Positions 1 through 5,661 of a stretch of DNA of 5,661 bases are shown here, in pieces; position 1 is the stretch's first letter, and each line of letters opens with the position of its first letter. Source of the stretch: Gammaproteobacteria bacterium (GTDB lineage: Bacteria > Pseudomonadota > Gammaproteobacteria > Pseudomonadales > Azotimanducaceae); contig PARM01000024.1 of the NCBI GenBank assembly GCA_002711495.1, forward strand, positions 1 through 5,661, in the 5' to 3' direction. The translations under genes and the position numbers were made by a program. The notes beneath the pieces are model-generated. The model was not told the DNA's origin. It saw nothing but the letters and a program-made list of their open reading frames with translations, and did no database searches.

Positions 1-256
1 AACAGTATTTATTCAAGACCAAATAGGGTTATCATTCGGCAGTTTCCAGAAAATCGTAGTAGTCAAACAGATCTCCAGTGAAAGGAAAGGTGCAAAATTG
101 GCCTACGAACTATTTGAAGAAACCCAAGAAAGCATTGAAGCTCGCTACGAGGCGAAAAAGCTCGGAGAATTTAATCGGTTAAGCAAATCTGTAGCTCGGC
201 CGTCAAAAAAACAACGCAGGCAAATAAAACGTTTTAAACAAGCCCACTCCACTTAA
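1..256 (+). CDS. hslR: Heat shock protein 15 (Hsp15), C-terminal part, truncated by the window start
   Basis: The reading frame is open from base 2 to the TAA at 254-256 and encodes the last 84 residues. Hsp15 proteins are about 130 residues long, with an N-terminal S4 RNA-binding domain and a basic C-terminal tail. In E. coli the protein binds free 50S subunits that carry a stalled nascent chain and helps recycle them after heat shock. The visible part matches the family from the end of the S4 domain onward. It has a beta-rich stretch (IVVVKQI), then a conserved acidic helix (ELFEETQESIEARYEAKK), then a very basic tail (RPSKKQRRQIKRF). The start codon and most of the S4 fold lie upstream of the window. 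The stop is 10 bases before gshA, so the two are probably cotranscribed. The tail pattern is specific enough to prefer HslR over other S4-domain proteins such as RluB/RsuA or tRNA synthetase tails. Confidence 0.88.
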   Translation, partial: TVFIQDQIGLSFGSFQKIVVVKQISSERKGAKLAYELFEETQESIEARYEAKKLGEFNRLSKSVARPSKKQRRQIKRFKQAHST

Positions 257-266
257 ATTTATCCCT

Positions 267-1832
267 ATGAAAAAGCTGACTTATTTAACCCAAAGTGCAG
301 GCGAAAATGCTAATTTGAAAAATATATTCTCGTTTAACAGAGGGATCGAGCGAGAAACCCTTCGCGTTACGGAAAATGGAAGGATATCAGAACGGCCTGC
401 ACCTAAAGAATTGGGAAATATTTTAACTCATCCATTTATCACAGCTGATTTCGCGGAAGCCCAACCAGAATTAATTACCTCAGTTCATGATTCTCCGGCA
501 GCTGTTTTAAACGAATTAGAAAAAATTCATGCGTTTATGGCAAAAAATTTAAAAAATGAGATTATGTGGTCTCCAAGCATGCCCTGCGAACTTCCACCAA
601 AATCCAGAATAAAAACTGCTGATTTCGGACAAACAAATCTCGGAAGATTAAAGGGTTTATACCGCTCCGGGCTCGCAGAAAGGTATGGCAAAGAAATGCA
701 AACAATTTGTGCAATTCATTATAATTTTTCTTTTAATCAATATTTTTGGGAATGGCTTAAACAAATAGAAAAATCAAGGGAGCAGATAAAGCAATACAAG
801 TCGAGAAGATATTTTGATTTGATGCGGAATTTTCGAAGGTACTCTTGGCTCCTAACTTATTTGTTCGGAGCTTCTCCAGCTACCTGCAAGTCTTTTGTCC
901 AAAGCAGAAATCACGGTCTAATAAAATTTCATGACCGCGAAACAATGTTCGCACCCAACTCAACATCTCTTCGGTCGGCGGATATAGGTTATAAAAGCGG
1001 TGTGCAATCGGAACATGTCACAGTCTCTTATAATGGACTGGCAGAATATGTTTCGTCATTAAAGGCGGCAATTCAAAAAAACTTTAAAGGCTACGAAAAA
1101 TTTTCGAAAAAGAAATCTCAAATTAGTTCAAGCCTATTGCAAAGCGAAGCCGAGTTCTACACAACAATAAGAGCCAAGCGCAAGGTAGAAAGTGGAGAAA
1201 ATTTTCTTTTATCGTTATCTCAAAATGGAGTTGAGTATGTTGAACTTCGCCTTTTAGACCTAAATCCTTTCACTCCCTTAGGAATCAGTGAAGAGCAAAT
1301 CAGATTTCTAGATATTTTCCTTTTATTTTGCTTACTAATTGAGAGTCCAAGAGACAACCGAAAAAGATTGGAAGACAATGCTTTTAATTATAATGCTGCA
1401 ATTCTCAATGGAAGGGATAAAGGCTTAACCCTAAGAGATGGAGCAAAGGAAACAACTTTAGAAACTTGGGCAAACCAAATCATGAAACAACTTCGAGAAA
1501 TAGCAAATTTCATTGATACAGTAGAAAAATCCTCAAGGAATCAGGAAAGCTTACAAACCATCTCAAAACTAGTTAGTGATCCCGAACTGACCCCGAGCGG
1601 AAAAATGCTTAAGGAAATGAGTGAAAAAGAGTTAAGTTTTCTTCAGTTTGGCCTTCGAAGATCAAAAGAAAATCACAAGCATTATCTTGATTTATACTTG
1701 GATATAGAAGAGTTAGAGTTTTTTAAAAACATTACGGAGGAAAGTCACAAGAAAGCTAGAAAGCTAGAAGCGGACGAACACGAGGACTTTAACGCTTTTT
1801 TGAAAAACTTCGTAGATAGTTACCAGTATTAG
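267..1832 (+). CDS. gshA: Glutamate-cysteine ligase (gamma-glutamylcysteine synthetase), gamma-proteobacterial type
   Basis: It catalyses ATP-dependent joining of L-glutamate and L-cysteine, the first and usually rate-limiting step of glutathione synthesis in the cytoplasm. The 521 residues match the family length (E. coli 518). Visible landmarks are NRGIERETLR at 24-33, DFAEAQPELIT at 61-71, MWSPSMPC at 100-107, HYNFS at 151-155, YLFGASPA at 198-205 and VEYVELRLLDLNPFTPLG at 322-339. The glutamates at 28, 30, 68 and 326 and the arginine at 328 fall where the E. coli enzyme has metal, ATP and substrate contacts, so the protein looks active. The ATG at 267 places the N-terminus as in the family. 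No good Shine-Dalgarno sequence precedes it (ATTTATCCCT), so translation may be coupled to hslR, whose stop is 10 bases upstream. acpH follows after 13 bases. The second enzyme of the pathway, gshB, is not in the window. Confidence 0.97.
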   Translation: MKKLTYLTQSAGENANLKNIFSFNRGIERETLRVTENGRISERPAPKELGNILTHPFITADFAEAQPELITSVHDSPAAVLNELEKIHAFMAKNLKNEIMWSPSMPCELPPKSRIKTADFGQTNLGRLKGLYRSGLAERYGKEMQTICAIHYNFSFNQYFWEWLKQIEKSREQIKQYKSRRYFDLMRNFRRYSWLLTYLFGASPATCKSFVQSRNHGLIKFHDRETMFAPNSTSLRSADIGYKSGVQSEHVTVSYNGLAEYVSSLKAAIQKNFKGYEKFSKKKSQISSSLLQSEAEFYTTIRAKRKVESGENFLLSLSQNGVEYVELRLLDLNPFTPLGISEEQIRFLDIFLLFCLLIESPRDNRKRLEDNAFNYNAAILNGRDKGLTLRDGAKETTLETWANQIMKQLREIANFIDTVEKSSRNQESLQTISKLVSDPELTPSGKMLKEMSEKELSFLQFGLRRSKENHKHYLDLYLDIEELEFFKNITEESHKKARKLEADEHEDFNAFLKNFVDSYQY

Positions 1833-1845
1833 AGTAATTGAGAGA

Positions 1846-2436
1846 TTGAACTTTTTAGCCCATTTTGCGTTATCAAATGAGAGTCAAAATCTTTGTACTG
1901 GCAGCTTCTTGGGAGACTTTGTAAAAGGTAAGCTTTCTGGCCAATATAATCGCGAGGTTGAAATAGGAATAAGATTTCACAGAGCAGTCGACGCGTACAC
2001 TGATCACCATTTATTGACTAAACTAAGCAGAGCAAGGTTTGGAAACAGATTCACAAGAATCGGGGGAATTATGACAGATATCGCTTATGATCATTTCTTA
2101 GCGTTGTCTTGGGATAATTTTTACGACGAGCCACTAAGTCTTTTCTCAAACAGAGTTTTAAAGGATGTCTTAGCATTTAAAAGTCTACCCGGAGAAGCGG
2201 AGAAGCTTGCTAAAATAATGCTGAAAAAGAATTCTCTAAGAAACTACAAAGATGAGAAGTTTTTAAGAGAAGCTAGCTTAAGTCTCCATAAACGACTTAA
2301 CGAGAGAACTCCGATGATCGAAGCACCAGAAAAAATAATTAAAATGAAAAAAGAACTCAATGGCGATTTTAGATTATTCTATCCCCAACTAATGAAGTTT
2401 GCCTCGGGATGGCTCAAAAAAAATTTCCGACATTGA
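1846..2436 (+). CDS. acpH: Acyl carrier protein phosphodiesterase (ACP hydrolase)
   Basis: AcpH removes the 4'-phosphopantetheine group from holo-acyl carrier protein, giving apo-ACP. The E. coli enzyme (formerly YajB, 193 residues) is a divalent-metal-dependent member of the HD hydrolase group. The 196-residue product starts MNFLAH exactly as the family does, which supports the TTG start at 1846. Other family marks are LGDFVKG (Asp24), RFHRAVDAYTDHH at 43-55 (His45, Asp49, Asp53), DIAYDHFLALSW at 78-89 (Asp78, Asp82, His83) and RLFYPQLM near the C-terminus. These His and Asp residues are the likely metal and catalytic set. I infer this from the family pattern, not from a structure. The upstream sequence TTGAGAGA is purine-rich but is not a clear Shine-Dalgarno at normal spacing. 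With gshA ending 13 bases before, coupled translation is plausible. dsbB begins about 10 bases after the stop. Confidence 0.93.
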   Translation: MNFLAHFALSNESQNLCTGSFLGDFVKGKLSGQYNREVEIGIRFHRAVDAYTDHHLLTKLSRARFGNRFTRIGGIMTDIAYDHFLALSWDNFYDEPLSLFSNRVLKDVLAFKSLPGEAEKLAKIMLKKNSLRNYKDEKFLREASLSLHKRLNERTPMIEAPEKIIKMKKELNGDFRLFYPQLMKFASGWLKKNFRH

Positions 2437-2446
2437 AAACCTGACA

Positions 2447-2977
2447 ATGGAAGCTAGTGTGATAAAAAAGATTAATCGTAAACGAATGAGTTTTCTTGTC
2501 TTTCTAACCTGTGCTCTATTACTGTGTTTCGCATTTTACTTAGAGTTAGTTGAGGGCCTAGACCCATGCCCATTGTGTACGCTTCAGAGAGCCTGCATAG
2601 CTGTTGGAGGCAGTTTCGCACTTATCGCCTCAATGCATAATCCAGGTAGAGTAGGCTTTCTATGCTATGCTGTTTTACAAGTCCTTTTCTTTTCGATTGG
2701 CGGAGCACTTGCAGGTAGGCAAATCTATTTACAAAGCCTGCCGACAGACTTGGTCCCCTCTTGTGGCCCAGATTTGGATTATCTTCTAGAGATATTTCCC
2801 ATTTTCGAAGTTCTGCGCATGATTATCCTTAATGATGGGAGTTGCTCTGAGGTTCTCTGGAGATTTTTAGGTTTTAGTATTCCTCAGTGGACAATTCTTG
2901 CTTTTTTGCTTCTCACGGTAATGTGCTTGTTACAGATCAGCAACAAATTAGAAAACGAGATAGCTAGCAAATCATAA
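2447..2977 (+). CDS. dsbB: Disulfide bond formation protein B (DsbA:quinone oxidoreductase)
   Basis: DsbB is an inner-membrane protein that reoxidises periplasmic DsbA and passes the electrons to ubiquinone or menaquinone. With the ATG at 2447 the product is 176 residues, the same length as E. coli DsbB. Four hydrophobic segments are visible at about 14-34, 47-63, 69-89 and 146-165. The first periplasmic loop carries the redox pair Cys41-Pro-Leu-Cys44, followed by Arg48 of the quinone-site region. The second loop carries the other pair, Cys106 and Cys133, and a PQW motif at 146-148 opens the last helix. The frame is open further upstream to a TTG at 2399 inside acpH, but that adds 16 polar residues foreign to the family. 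A GTG at 2459 preceded by GGAAG is a real alternative start, giving 172 residues. Five further cysteines (22, 27, 50, 73, 160) lie mostly in membrane helices. It is probably the last gene of the hslR-gshA-acpH group. Confidence 0.93.
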   Translation: MEASVIKKINRKRMSFLVFLTCALLLCFAFYLELVEGLDPCPLCTLQRACIAVGGSFALIASMHNPGRVGFLCYAVLQVLFFSIGGALAGRQIYLQSLPTDLVPSCGPDLDYLLEIFPIFEVLRMIILNDGSCSEVLWRFLGFSIPQWTILAFLLLTVMCLLQISNKLENEIASKS

Positions 2978-3025
2978 TCGGTTACCGCAAAATGCCCGAT
3001 CAGAGGACATAAACCCGAAGATATC

Positions 3026-3032
3026 AAGGTGA
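3026..3032 (+). promoter_or_regulatory. Ribosome binding site of hemB
   Basis: AAGGTGA lies five bases before the ATG at 3038 and is the clearest Shine-Dalgarno sequence in the first half of the window. It fixes the hemB start. It also contrasts with gshA and acpH, which have none that is obvious, so hemB translation probably starts independently. Confidence 0.7.
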
Positions 3033-3037
3033 TTTGA

Positions 3038-4039
3038 ATGTTCAAAGCAATTAAAAGCTTTCCAAAAACCCGTCTTCGCAGGCTACGAACAAATGATTGG
3101 AGCAGGCGGATGGTGCGACAGAATGATTTAACAGTCAATGATCTAGTGTATCCGATTTTCGTGACTGAAGAGCAAAATGAATCGAAAATAGATAGCATGC
3201 CCGGTATCGAACGAATCCCCGAAAGAAAAATTCTAAGAGAGATAGAAGAGGTTGAGCTAATGGGAATTCCTGCCGTAGCAATTTTCCCAGTGATATCCGA
3301 AAAAAAGAAGACAGCACTTGGGGAAGAGTCATTCAATAGCAGTGGACTTATTCAGCGCGTAGTTCGTGAAGTAAAAAAGAGAAATTATGACGTCGGAGTA
3401 ATTACCGATGTGGCTTTAGATCCTTATACAAGCCATGGGCAAGACGGAATATTAGACGATATTGGAAACATCGATAATGACGAGACTCTCCAAGTTCTAA
3501 CAAAGCAGGCCCTGAGCCACGCCGAAGCTGGAGCTGATGTTATAGCTCCTTCGGACATGATGGACGGAAGAATAGGCGCAATAAGAAAGGAGTTAGAAAA
3601 ACAAAAGTTTAAGAACACGAAGATTCTGGCATATTCAGCTAAATATGCCTCTAGCTTCTACGGACCGTTCCGAGACGCTGTCGGTTCGAAACTCAGTTTA
3701 GGGGGTGGCTCAAAAGAGCAATATCAGATGGACCCCAGCAACTCGGACGAAGCAATTAACGAAGTGCTTTTAGATATACAAGAAGGAGCAGACATGGTGA
3801 TGGTAAAGCCTGGGATCCCTTACTTAGATATAATTTACAGAATCAAACAGGAATTTAAGATTCCAACTTTCGCGTATCAAGTAAGCGGAGAGTACTCGAT
3901 GCTGAAAGGAGCTGTTGACCAAGGTTGGCTACCAAAAAACGCTATTCACGAGTCTCTGATTGCGATCAAGCGCAGTGGTGCCGATGGAATTCTCACATAT
4001 TTTGCTAAGGAGATTGCTCAAGATCTAAGTTACGGCTAA
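3038..4039 (+). CDS. hemB: Delta-aminolevulinic acid dehydratase (porphobilinogen synthase), Mg/aspartate type
   Basis: HemB condenses two 5-aminolevulinate molecules to porphobilinogen, the second common step of heme and other tetrapyrrole synthesis, in the cytoplasm as a homo-octamer. The 333 residues fit the family (P. aeruginosa 337). The two Schiff-base lysines are present: Lys202 in AYSAKYASSFYGPFRDAVGS and Lys257 in ADMVMVKPGIPYLDI. The metal loop reads DVALDPYTSHGQDG at 124-137. Ala126, Asp128 and Asp136 occupy the places of the three zinc-binding cysteines of zinc-type enzymes. Glu242 in SDEAINEV matches the allosteric magnesium site at the subunit interface. The long basic N-terminal arm (about 1-35, with RLRRLRTNDWSRRMVR) is the arm that embraces the neighbouring subunit. 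The protein contains no cysteine. It lies 60 bases after dsbB, so it may be read from the upstream operon or from a promoter inside dsbB that I cannot identify. Confidence 0.98.
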   Translation: MFKAIKSFPKTRLRRLRTNDWSRRMVRQNDLTVNDLVYPIFVTEEQNESKIDSMPGIERIPERKILREIEEVELMGIPAVAIFPVISEKKKTALGEESFNSSGLIQRVVREVKKRNYDVGVITDVALDPYTSHGQDGILDDIGNIDNDETLQVLTKQALSHAEAGADVIAPSDMMDGRIGAIRKELEKQKFKNTKILAYSAKYASSFYGPFRDAVGSKLSLGGGSKEQYQMDPSNSDEAINEVLLDIQEGADMVMVKPGIPYLDIIYRIKQEFKIPTFAYQVSGEYSMLKGAVDQGWLPKNAIHESLIAIKRSGADGILTYFAKEIAQDLSYG

Positions 4040-4067
4040 AGCCATACTTTATCTCGGAATTATATTG

Positions 4068-4096
4068 TTTATTTAGTGATCTCAGATTAGGATACT
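4068..4096 (+). promoter_or_regulatory. Possible sigma70-type promoter for trxA
   Basis: In the 82-base gap between hemB and trxA, TTTATT (4068-4073) and GATACT (4091-4096) are 17 bases apart. They match the -35 and -10 consensus at 3 and 4 of 6 positions. The -10 has a T-A-T-rich surround and lies about 26 bases before the trxA start, a sensible distance. TTGTTT at 4065 is a better -35 but would leave a 20-base spacer. AT-rich DNA yields such matches by chance, so this is a candidate only. No intrinsic terminator with a stable stem and T-run follows hemB, so readthrough from hemB is also likely. Confidence 0.3.
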
Positions 4097-4111
4097 ATCT
4101 TAGAAAAAATT

Positions 4112-4115
4112 AGGA
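4112..4115 (+). promoter_or_regulatory. Ribosome binding site of trxA
   Basis: AGGA is followed by an A-rich spacer of six bases and the ATG at 4122. A purine-only, unstructured spacer of this kind suits strong initiation, which would fit an abundant protein such as thioredoxin. Confidence 0.6.
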
Positions 4116-4121
4116 AAAAAA

Positions 4122-4445
4122 ATGTCTCAAATACAACACGTATCTGACGATTCTTTTGAGGAAGAAGTGTTGAGCGCTAAAACACCCGTCCTCGTTGACT
4201 ATTGGGCAGAGTGGTGTGGTCCATGCAAAGTTATAGCCCCAGTATTAGAAGAAATCGCAAAAGAATATGACGGCAAGATGAAGGTATGCAAGCTAGACAT
4301 TGATGCGAATGAGGCTACCCCACCAAAATATGGGATAAGGGGAATTCCTACCCTAATGCTTTTCAAAGATGGAAATGTTGAGGCTACTAAGGTCGGAGCG
4401 CTATCAAAATCGCAATTGACGGAGTTTTTAGACAGCAATATTTAA
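4122..4445 (+). CDS. trxA: Thioredoxin 1
   Basis: A small cytoplasmic dithiol oxidoreductase, kept reduced by thioredoxin reductase and NADPH, which reduces disulfides in ribonucleotide reductase, PAPS reductase, methionine sulfoxide reductases and others. The 107 residues match the E. coli protein (108-109). The active site is WCGPC at 31-35 (Cys32, Cys35). The buried Asp26, Lys57 and the cis-proline at 76 ([11 protein letters not shown]) are all present, as is the C-terminal [14 protein letters not shown] signature. Cys56 in KVCKLDID is an extra cysteine outside the active site. It precedes rho by 203 bases, the same pairing as trxA-rho in E. coli and Pseudomonas, which supports calling it trxA rather than trxC or a thioredoxin-like paralogue. 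TrxC would also carry an N-terminal zinc-finger region that is absent here. Confidence 0.98.
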   Translation: MSQIQHVSDDSFEEEVLSAKTPVLVDYWAEWCGPCKVIAPVLEEIAKEYDGKMKVCKLDIDANEATPPKYGIRGIPTLMLFKDGNVEATKVGALSKSQLTEFLDSNI

Positions 4446-4496
4446 ATTAATAAAGCGACTCATTAAGCAGGAAGTTTTGAGACTTAAATAAAAGGG

Positions 4497-4522
4497 TTGA
4501 CAACGGAAAATAAAAGTATAAC
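4497..4522 (+). promoter_or_regulatory. Candidate promoter for rho, with short spacer
   Basis: A perfect -35 box TTGACA (4497-4502) is followed by TATAAC (4517-4522), which matches the -10 consensus at 5 of 6 positions. The spacer is only 14 bases, shorter than the usual 16-18. With a normal spacer the -10 would fall on AACTTA, a poor match. The site lies about 125 bases before the rho start and 50 bases after trxA, where an independent rho promoter would be expected. I am fairly confident that something here is promoter-like and unsure which -10 is used. Confidence 0.45.
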
Positions 4523-4648
4523 TTAAGAAACATCATGAATTGAAACGAGAAAGCTTCGCATCCTCCCCTAAGAATTAACTTAGAAATAGTTCGCAGAAAT
4601 ATCATATCCATCTAAATTAAACCTTCACTATCTCTGAAAAGGGAATCT
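4523..4648 (+). promoter_or_regulatory. Untranslated leader of rho, C-rich and G-poor, possible Rho-binding (rut-like) region
   Basis: This stretch has no credible gene. Between about 4557 and 4635 the + strand holds roughly 20 C against 6 G, with a CCTCCCC run at 4561-4567. Bases 4597-4635 contain no G at all but ten C, most of them in TC or CC steps. Unstructured, C-rich, G-poor RNA with spaced YC dinucleotides is what Rho prefers to bind. Rho is known to repress its own gene in E. coli by terminating in the rho leader, so autoregulation here is a reasonable inference. A small hairpin CTAAG/CTTAG (4568-4572 with 4579-4583, loop of six) lies just upstream of the G-free part. The Shine-Dalgarno AGGGA (4640-4644) ends the leader. 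AT-rich intergenic DNA is often G-poor, so chance is not excluded. Confidence 0.4.
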
Positions 4649-5661
4649 ATGAATCTGACTGACCTTAAAACGAAACCAATACCTGAATTATTAGAAATCG
4701 CCCATGATATGGGGATGGACAACCTTGGCAGGTCTCGAAAGCAAGAAATAATAGCGAGTGTCCTTCGTAAACATGCTAAATCAGGCGAATCTATCTATGG
4801 AGATGGAACACTCGAAATCCTTCAAGATGGTTTCGGCTTTCTTAGATCTCCAGATAGCTCCTATTTGGCAGGACCGGACGACATTTATGTATCACCCAGT
4901 CAAATTAGGAGGTTTAATTTAAGAACCGGAGACTCTGTATCCGGAAAGATAAGACCTCCAAAAGATAGTGAAAGATATTTTGCTTTGTTAAAAGTGGACA
5001 AGATCAACTTTAATGATCCGTCTGATAGCAAGAATAAAATTTTATTTGAAAATCTTACCCCTCTTTTCCCGGATGAAGCTCTTGCTCTGGAAGCAGGGAA
5101 CGGAAGTACCGAAGACCTTACTGCTCGAATAATAGATCTTACAGCGCCTATAGGCAAGGGACAGAGAGCATTAATAGTCTCTCCTCCAAAAGCCGGTAAA
5201 ACCCTAATTCTGCAGAACGTAGCGCAATCTATAATGCGCAACAACCCTGAATGCCATCTAATCGTCCTTCTTATAGATGAGCGGCCAGAAGAAGTGACTG
5301 AAATGCAGAGATCAGTGCGCGGTGAGGTTGTAGCGAGCACCTTTGATGAGCCGCCCTCCCGTCATGTTCAGGTAGCGGACATGGTGATAGAAAAGGCTAA
5401 AAGACTGGTAGAAAAGAAAACTAACGTAGTAATCCTTTTGGATTCTATAACTCGTCTAGCCAGAGCTTACAATACGGTAATACCTGCTTCAGGAAAAGTT
5501 TTAACGGGTGGAGTTGATGCGCACGCCCTTGAACGACCTAAAAGATTTTTCGGCGCAGCCAGAAATATCGAGGAGGGAGGAAGCTTAACAATAATTGCAA
5601 CGTGCTTGATAGACACCGGCTCCAAAATGGACGAAGTAATTTACGAAGAGTTCAAGGGAAC
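4649..5661 (+). CDS. rho: Transcription termination factor Rho, N-terminal 337 residues, truncated by the window end
   Basis: Rho is a hexameric RNA-dependent ATPase and 5'-3' translocase that ends transcription of untranslated RNA. The frame runs open from ATG 4649, preceded by AGGGA, to the window edge. About 80 codons are missing compared with the 419 of E. coli. The N-terminal helical domain spans about 1-47. The cold-shock-like primary RNA-binding domain (48-125) has the aromatic motif DGFGFLR at 60-66 and [20 protein letters not shown] at 70-89. Walker A is PPKAGKT at 179-185 (Lys184), the catalytic region is LLIDERPEE (Glu211, Arg212) and Walker B is VILLDS (Asp265). The Q loop (about 278-290) and R loop (322-326, DTGSK) are intact. 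Numbering is identical to E. coli throughout. Cys202 matches the single E. coli cysteine, and Cys319 is additional. Leu208, Asp210 and Ser266 of the bicyclomycin pocket are kept. No long insertion is present, unlike many actinobacterial Rho proteins. Confidence 0.98.
   Translation, partial: MNLTDLKTKPIPELLEIAHDMGMDNLGRSRKQEIIASVLRKHAKSGESIYGDGTLEILQDGFGFLRSPDSSYLAGPDDIYVSPSQIRRFNLRTGDSVSGKIRPPKDSERYFALLKVDKINFNDPSDSKNKILFENLTPLFPDEALALEAGNGSTEDLTARIIDLTAPIGKGQRALIVSPPKAGKTLILQNVAQSIMRNNPECHLIVLLIDERPEEVTEMQRSVRGEVVASTFDEPPSRHVQVADMVIEKAKRLVEKKTNVVILLDSITRLARAYNTVIPASGKVLTGGVDAHALERPKRFFGAARNIEEGGSLTIIATCLIDTGSKMDEVIYEEFKG

Noticed and set aside
2399..2446. Upstream TTG start for dsbB that would overlap acpH
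   Set aside because: The added 16 residues are polar and unlike DsbB N-termini. The ATG at 2447 gives exactly the usual 176 residues and no overlap.
2977..3000. Inverted repeat ATCGG / CCGAT between dsbB and hemB, with a nested GCA/TGC, as a terminator
   Set aside because: The outer stem is only five base pairs around a 14-base loop and no T-run follows, so it is not a convincing terminator.
2884..3336. 150-codon open frame on the - strand across the end of dsbB and the start of hemB
   Set aside because: It lies antisense to two clearly identified genes and its product has no recognisable family pattern. It is a by-product of their codon usage.
4034..4043. GGCTAAAGCC at the hemB stop codon as a terminator hairpin
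   Set aside because: The stem is three or four pairs with a loop too small, and it is not followed by a T-tract.
4446..4500. Intrinsic terminator after trxA
   Set aside because: Only short pairings such as AAGT/ACTT (4472-4485) were found, with no stable GC stem and no T-run. Rho-dependent termination or readthrough into rho is more likely.
4540..4578. 12-codon TTG-started frame in the rho leader as a leader peptide
   Set aside because: It has no ribosome binding site, a rare start, a length expected by chance, and no likeness to the E. coli rhoL leader peptide.
4900..5340. 146-codon open frame on the - strand inside rho
   Set aside because: It is fully antisense to the highly conserved Rho coding sequence, with no recognisable product or ribosome binding site.

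Overview
The window is an AT-rich piece (roughly 40% G+C by eye) of a gammaproteobacterial chromosome made of housekeeping genes, all on the + strand. The assignment to Gammaproteobacteria rests on three things. GshA is the long gamma-proteobacterial type. AcpH (YajB type) and HslR/Hsp15 are present together. Rho can be laid against my recollection of the E. coli protein without gaps over the visible 337 residues. HemB is of the magnesium (aspartate) type and resembles the Pseudomonas aeruginosa enzyme closely. Low G+C, short intergenic gaps and this gene mix would fit a marine or otherwise streamlined gammaproteobacterium, but that is inference. No mobile element, CRISPR array, tRNA or rRNA was seen.

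Layout: 1-256 is the 3' end of hslR, the ribosome-associated heat shock protein Hsp15. 267-1832 is gshA (glutamate-cysteine ligase). 1846-2436 is acpH (acyl carrier protein phosphodiesterase, TTG start). 2447-2977 is dsbB (disulfide bond formation protein B). These four are separated by 10-13 bases and look like one operon. After a 60-base gap comes hemB (3038-4039, porphobilinogen synthase) with a good ribosome binding site. An 82-base gap with a weak promoter candidate leads to trxA (4122-4445, thioredoxin 1). A 203-base gap with a perfect -35 box and a C-rich, G-poor leader leads to rho (4649 to the window end, termination factor Rho, cut after 337 codons).

Functionally the region is weighted toward thiol redox chemistry: the first step of glutathione synthesis (gshA), periplasmic disulfide formation (dsbB) and cytoplasmic disulfide reduction (trxA). 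These sit with ACP cofactor turnover (acpH), heme synthesis (hemB), ribosome rescue under heat stress (hslR) and transcription termination (rho). trxA-rho is a classic conserved pair. Compared with the pseudomonad order hemB-ppk / ppx-trxA-rho, the polyphosphate genes are absent here.

I found no undescribed system. The points most worth a second look are the missing ppk/ppx pair, the rho leader with its 39-base G-free stretch, the odd promoter spacing before rho, a wholly cysteine-free HemB, and the clustering of redox genes.
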